From contig NC_063263.1 of assembly GCF_019578655.1 (NCBI RefSeq), positions 2,046,001 to 2,110,000 of the forward strand: DNA of 64,000 nucleotides. Direction: 5' to 3'. The notes under the pieces are model-generated. The model had not been told where the DNA came from, did no database searches, and saw only the letters and a list, made by a program, of their open reading frames with translations. Numbering within the stretch: position 1 is the stretch's first letter; each line of letters opens with the position of its first letter. Positions 58,997 to 64,000 of this stretch are shown one piece after another. Made by a program: the position numbers and the translations under genes. The stretch is from Ricinus communis. Its lineage: Eukaryota; Streptophyta; Magnoliopsida; Malpighiales; Euphorbiaceae.

Positions 58997-61900
58997 ATGG
59001 GTTGCACTAGTTCCAAGCTGGATGATCTTCCAGCGGTGGCGCTGTGCCGTGAGCGGTGTAGTTTTCTTGATGAAGCAATCAATCAGCGTTTTATTTTAGC
59101 TGATGCACATAGAGCTTACACTGAATCTTTAAGAACGGTTGGTGTTTCTTTACATCATTTTATCCAACAAGATTATGCTGGTAGTGCTGCTGCTGCTGCT
59201 TCTTCTTCGTCTCCTGGTTCATCTCCTACTCTTAATTTACCGCCTCAAAAGAAAAGGGATCCAGTACTTACCAACGAAGGCGCAACGGGTTCACCTAAGA
59301 AGCACCACTCTCACTCCAACTCTGGTTCGCATCTTCATTTCCATTCTGATTCTGATGAGGATGACGGCGATGATGATTCTATTCATCATTCTGGTCACTC
59401 TTCGCCTTTGCATGACCCCGATATGCAGTATATGCCATCGGGATATATGGGTATGGATATGGGTAGAGAAGAGGATTTGTATTCAGGAGGTGGAGGTGGA
59501 GGTGGAGATGGATATTTGCATATGAATTATATGAAGAATAAAGCAACAACTCCTTCTGTTGTTTATGAGAAGAGACCTGTAACTCCTGAGACTGTTCATT
59601 TTGGTGATTCTTCTTCTTCTTCTTCTGCTTATTATTATAATAGTAGTAATAATAATTATAATCCTTATCCAATGAATTACTTCGGTTACCCAAATTATGC
59701 TGGTGGAACGGCTGGGTACTATGGTTATGGGTCCTCTTCTTCCGTTCCGACTCCGGCTGTCGCTTCTTCTTCAAAGCCGCCGCCGCCGCCTCCTCCTCCT
59801 CCAACAGCTTCACCGTGGGATTTCTTGAATTTGTTTGAGAGTAATGATAATTATTATCCGCCTTATACTCCGAGTAGAGACTCGAAGGAGCTGAGAGAAG
59901 AGGAAGGGATTCCTGATTTGGAAGATGAGAATTACCAACATGAGGATGTCAAGGAAGTTCATGGGCATGAGAAGTACGTTGATGGTGGTGGTGGTGGTGG
60001 TGGTAATAATTTTGCATCGAAATCAGTGATGATGAATGATGGGGATGCTAAGTCTAATAATACTAGTGAGCCATCACTTTATCAAGCGATGCCCAAACCC
60101 AGTGTGTCTATGGATAATGATGGAGGATTGGAGTATGAGGTTCATGTGGTGGAGAAGAAAGTTGTTGATGATGAGAGGTCAGATCATGACCATACAAACG
60201 CTGGATTTAAAATAGGAGGTGGATTAAGAGATGTGTCTCAAGTGGCTTTTGAGATCAAGATTCAATTTGAGAGAGCTTCTGAATCTGGTCAAGAAATTGC
60301 CATGATGCTTGAAGTTGGAAGGCTTCCTTATCACCGTAAACATGGTGGGCTTAGTTTTGGTTGATCTCTTTTAGTTTTGTGTCTAATTTAGCTTCCTAAC
60401 AATTTACATGCATCAGTGTTTTAATTGTTATGTCTAAGTGAACTGGGATTCATTTTTTAGCAAATTTATCATCTTTTTGTAACAGTTTCTAAGATGTTGC
60501 AAGGAGTCGCTCCTTCATTATCTGTGGTATCCTCACAGCCATCTACTTCCAAAAGTACCGATGCATCATCCTCCACTAACTTGGACATTGATGAAGATTT
60601 GGTGATAAGGTCCAAAAAGCTTTCTTCTACCTTGCAAAAGTTGTATCTTTGGGAGAAGAAACTCTACAATGATGTGAAGGTATGCTGTGTGTGGTTTTTT
60701 TTTTTTTTTTAATCATTAAGCTGGGCATCATCATTCTTTGAGTTGTTCATTTCAGTTTGATGTCTTGATCCATTCAAGGTTTGCATATTATGCATACCAA
60801 ATGCGAGCTCCAGGATCTATTTATCCTCATTTTTGCATGTAATTTTTTTTATTTGGTAATTTTCTTACATATTCTCCTTATTTAAGAGATCGGATCGGAT
60901 CATTCCTTTCTTGCAGGATGAGGAGAAAATGCGAGTAGATCACGACAAAAAGTGCCGTAAGCTGAAGCGTTTGGATGAGAGAGGTGCTGAAGCCCATAAA
61001 GTTGATGCAACTCGAATTTTAATTAGGAGTCTGTCCACAAAAATAAGAATTGCAATTCAGGGTGTAGAAAAGATCTCTATTACGATAAACAGGATTAGGG
61101 ATGAAGAGCTGTGGCCGCAGCTTAATCAATTAATTCAGGGGTATGTTATTGTTAACATTTCTTCTTTTATAGTTCTTACAGCATCTTCATGTTTTATCTT
61201 CTGTTCTGAACTTGTCTCATTTATCCACTCTCGATTTTCTATTCTAGGAAAAAAATGGTTATGCTTGCCTATGATTATCATCTATGTCTCGTTTGGCCCG
61301 ATTAATGATATCTATCCATTTGATTTTGTGTTAACCTATTTTGTTTTCAAGTACTTCTCTTTTATGCGGCCACTGTGTTTTATATTTGTTGTTGGTTTTG
61401 AAATGATGTAATCAATATGTTTGATATTGACATATAATAGATATGATAACAGAGTCTACGTTTCTATATGATATTATTTGTAATATATTGTTGACGCAGA
61501 TCATCCTTACATTTTACTTGTAGATACATGGATTAAATAGTGTACATAAGCAGGACGGGTCCAATGCACTAATGGTAAGTTGAGGCGGGATGTCACTTGG
61601 GGGCAACATGAGATCCTAGTGAATGCATGCTATAACTTGTAGACTATTTTTCAAAAAGAGTGAAAAAGAATTGTTGATATAGGATCTAGGATATGTGCTT
61701 AGGCAGTGAAATAGCAGACAAATATATTCTCTGTATGGTAATGTAACCAGCATACGAGCTTTTTAACAGCTCTTATTTCACCATTTACATTTTACATAAT
61801 TAGGCTGAAATTTTGATGTCCCACAGTTCACCTTTTATAAGATTACATCATTAAGTTGAAATTTTGATTATTGATGCATGAAGAAATATTTATTGTTGAA

Positions 61901-64000
61901 AGGTTCCTGATTGACAAGGGCATTTATTCACATCTTTGATTGTGTTTGTGCGCAGAGTGTTTTGGGGGTGAAGGTGGGATGTTTGGGATGATTGATAATA
62001 CTGGGGATTGGTGGAGAGAATTTTAAAGTGCAAACCTGAATCCTAAGAGATAAGAGTTGTCTTCAGTTCTTATCTGTGACTAATATTATGGGGTTAGTTT
62101 TTGTAGTAGATCTTCACTAATTCAATATCCGGCAATATGCTTTAAGCTTCCTTCAAGGTTTATTAGTAACTAGATTATTTCAGAAACATTCTTGTGCTCC
62201 ACCATTCATTATGGACTTGTTTTGCTCACAATGCGCTTTTTCTTGCATGACTTGTCAGTCGAAGTGGATTTTAAGTAGAAAGTTTGCACGGAAGTGTCTA
62301 ATCTTAGACACTTAAAAGGAAAGAAAGACCTCCAACCTTGGAGGTGCTATTACATCCATGAGATTCTCTCGAATTCTTTCTCTGAATCTTTGAGTTAATA
62401 TAGAGCGTCTCGTATTTATGAATCAATAGTCTGTGAGTGGAGGAACATGACATATCATAACTTTGATAAAGAACATGCTGGTTGTAATCCGCACCTGTTA
62501 AGGTCTTTATTGTTATCTCCATGAGCGGCAAAGCCACATTATAGAGGAGAGGCAATCTTTTTTTTTTTTTTTTGGAAAAAGTTATTTTAGGTAAGCTTTA
62601 AAAAATATCCCTTTATAAAAAGACAGTTGCCCCACTTACACTTGATAAACCTTAGCATCTACCCTTTGATTTAATCAAGCTTCTATTAGTTTGCCCCCCC
62701 TAAGATTTATAAACCTGGCTATGCCACTGATCTCCATCATGATATTTGTGAGTCTGAGAGACATGAGTTCAACATAGTTCAGCATAGCTATTTGATAAGC
62801 AACAATATGGAATTTTTAAAAAAAAATTTATGCATGGTCAAAGCAAGCATTTTATTGGAGTTTCCTATTATGTCAACTGCGCAATTGAGAATGAAGTCAG
62901 GTTGATGCTTCCAAAGCGCATTTCCATTCATTATTCGGTTCTACTCCCTTTCAGTATGTAGTCAACTAGTTATCGTCAATAAATACACTAAATAGAATGA
63001 TTAGGACATGTTTAGAAGATGCATGTGCAAATATGCCAAATCCATTAGGACATGTTTTGATGTATATTACTTTTGGAAAGAGATGACTTTAGATTTTTGA
63101 AGGCTAAAGGATGGGTGTTTGCCGGTAAATAATAAGCATAATTTGTAGGCTTAACAGCTAAAGAACTCCTCAGCTAGGTAAATGATATATTTGTTTACCT
63201 TCTTATTCAATCACTTATGACATTCACGTGCAGATAATTGAATCTTGTTCTCATATACATACACAACATTCTAATTATATCATTGTGGTTTGCTTCTAGT
63301 TTTAAATTCTTGCTACTTCATGTTCTTAAAAGTGGCAGTAAATATTCAGATATTCGGTGACTCAAAAAAGGAAAGATAAAAGTTCAAAAGAAAAAATAAA
63401 AGAAAAGGTTCATGTGCCATGATGTCCAAATATTTAACTTTATAGCAAGGTTTGTTCTTGGTTTTGATGGTAGTTTTTCTGGCCTTAATAATCTTCAGGT
63501 TAACCAGGATGTGGAAAAGTATGCTGGAATGCCATCAGTCTCAGTGTCGAGCAATTAAAGAAGCTAAAGGATTAGGTTCTATTGGATCAGGTAAAAAGCT
63601 TGGTGATGATCATCTTACAGCCACATTGAAGCTTGAGCATGACCTTCTTAGTTGGACTTCAAGCTTCTCTAGCTGGATAGGAGCCCAGAAGGGTTATGTG
63701 AGAGCCTTGAATAATTGGCTTCGTAAATGTCTATTATATGAACCAGAAGAAACGCCGGATGGAATAGCACCCTTTTCACCAGGCAGGATAGGGGCGCCTC
63801 CGGTATTTGTAATATGTAATCAGTGGGCACAAGCTATGGATACGATATCTGAAAAGGAAGTCATTGATGCTATGCGCAGTTTTGCCTCAAGTGTGCTTAA
63901 GCTCTGGGAACAGGATAAACTAGAAATGCGCCAGAGAATGATGATGAACAGGGATCTGGAGAGAAAAGTTAGGAGTTTAGATAGACAGGATCAAAGGATA
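58997..64000 (+). CDS. DUF630/DUF632 protein (NRG2-like family), 3' end outside window
   Basis: Exons: 58997-60344, 60486-60679, 60917-61140 and 63499 to the window edge. All introns are GT-AG and the phases agree, giving 756 codons so far. The first 60 residues are the DUF630 domain (MGCTSSKLDDLPAVALCRER), with Gly2 for N-myristoylation and Cys3 for palmitoylation, so membrane attachment is likely. A disordered middle follows, with Ser, Gly (about 164-172, 330-336) and Pro (about 261-269) runs and the conserved PWDFLNLF at about 273. DUF632 begins near residue 410 (FEIKIQFERASESG) and includes YHRKH, a coiled coil around KLYLWEKKLYNDVK, LTRMWKSMLECHQ and ICNQWAQAMD. Arabidopsis NRG2, a regulator of nitrate signalling, belongs to this family, as do several uncharacterised paralogues; which one this matches cannot be told here. 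No damage is seen. Confidence 0.93.
60345..60485 (+). other. intron 1 of the DUF630/632 gene
   Basis: GTGGGC...AACAG. It splits the Val codon after YHRKH (phase 1). Reading through it would give a false stop at 60362. Confidence 0.9.
61141..63498 (+). other. intron 3 of the DUF630/632 gene, 2.36 kb
   Basis: GTATGT...TTCAG, phase 2. It is far longer than introns 1 (141 bp) and 2 (237 bp). It contains two adjacent perfect hairpins (62292-62313 and 62328-62345) and a probable transposon fragment at about 62560-62729. The apparent frame continuing from exon 3 to 61411 is intron read-through. Confidence 0.85.
62560..62729 (-). mobile_element. small transposon fragment in intron 3
   Basis: On the minus strand it begins CAGTGGCATAGCCAGG at 62729, close to the CAGTGGCGGAGCCAGG end found on many short plant elements, continues with a G7 run, and stops at an A16 run at about 62574-62559. 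A non-autonomous DNA element or a retroposed copy are both possible. No target duplication was identified. Confidence 0.35.

Noticed and set aside
59139..59525. 128-residue plus-strand frame rich in Leu/Ile
   Set aside because: Out-of-frame shadow of exon 1 of the DUF630/632 gene.
59379..59813. 144-residue minus-strand frame rich in Lys, Asn, Tyr and Leu-His repeats
   Set aside because: It is the antisense of simple-sequence parts of exon 1 of the DUF630/632 gene and has no features of its own.
60911..61411. 166-residue frame beginning near exon 3
   Set aside because: The first 76 codons are exon 3, but the rest reads through a good GTATGT donor into intron 3; the true continuation is at 63499.

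Overview
The window looks like nuclear DNA of a dicot plant. It is very AT-rich and repeat-rich, and holds one intact intron-containing gene with GT-AG introns; everything else recognisable is a plant transposable element or an endogenous plant pararetrovirus. A malpighialean such as a Euphorbiaceae species would fit the base composition and element content, but that is a guess. No bacterial genes, CRISPR array, rRNA or tRNA gene was recognised.

Layout. 1-4.4 kb: two Ty3/gypsy (Athila/Tat-type) fragments back to back. The 5' end of one (LTR, primer-binding site, gag) is on the minus strand, and the 3' end of another (env-region ORF, polypurine tract, putative LTR) is on the plus strand. 4.4-20.1 kb: AT-rich intergenic DNA with microsatellites, a foldback element, a small copia reverse-transcriptase relic (8.8 kb), a decayed and unassigned coding relic (11.7-13.6 kb), a LINE RNase-H relic (16.8 kb) and a tandem array of AT-rich units of about 0.6 kb (17.6-20.1 kb). 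20.1-26.0 kb: a LINE zinc-finger scrap, then an endogenous caulimovirid of florendovirus/petuvirus type on the minus strand. It keeps its movement-protein, coat and RNase H regions and its promoter, but has lost most of the reverse transcriptase.

26.6-31.5 kb: a complete Mutator-like element with inverted ends of about 290 bp and a perfect 9-bp target duplication. Its transposase gene lacks the catalytic core. 31.6-42.3 kb: a four-level nest of LTR retrotransposons. Copia A is split by copia B; the 5' LTR of B is split by a solo LTR (D); D is split by a short non-autonomous LTR element (C). Each boundary is supported by a target duplication, and the interrupted copia A frame closes when B is removed. 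42.3-58.5 kb: AT-rich DNA with a GRF-zinc-finger pseudogene (43.7-44.1 kb) and a 621-bp Mutator-type MITE (49.6-50.2 kb).

58.5-64.0 kb: the one clear host gene, on the plus strand, running off the right edge. It encodes a DUF630/DUF632 protein (NRG2-like family) with an N-terminal Met-Gly-Cys acylation signal. Four exons are resolved from splice sites and reading phase; 756 codons lie in the window. The rest of the window is best read as a record of successive insertions beside this gene.
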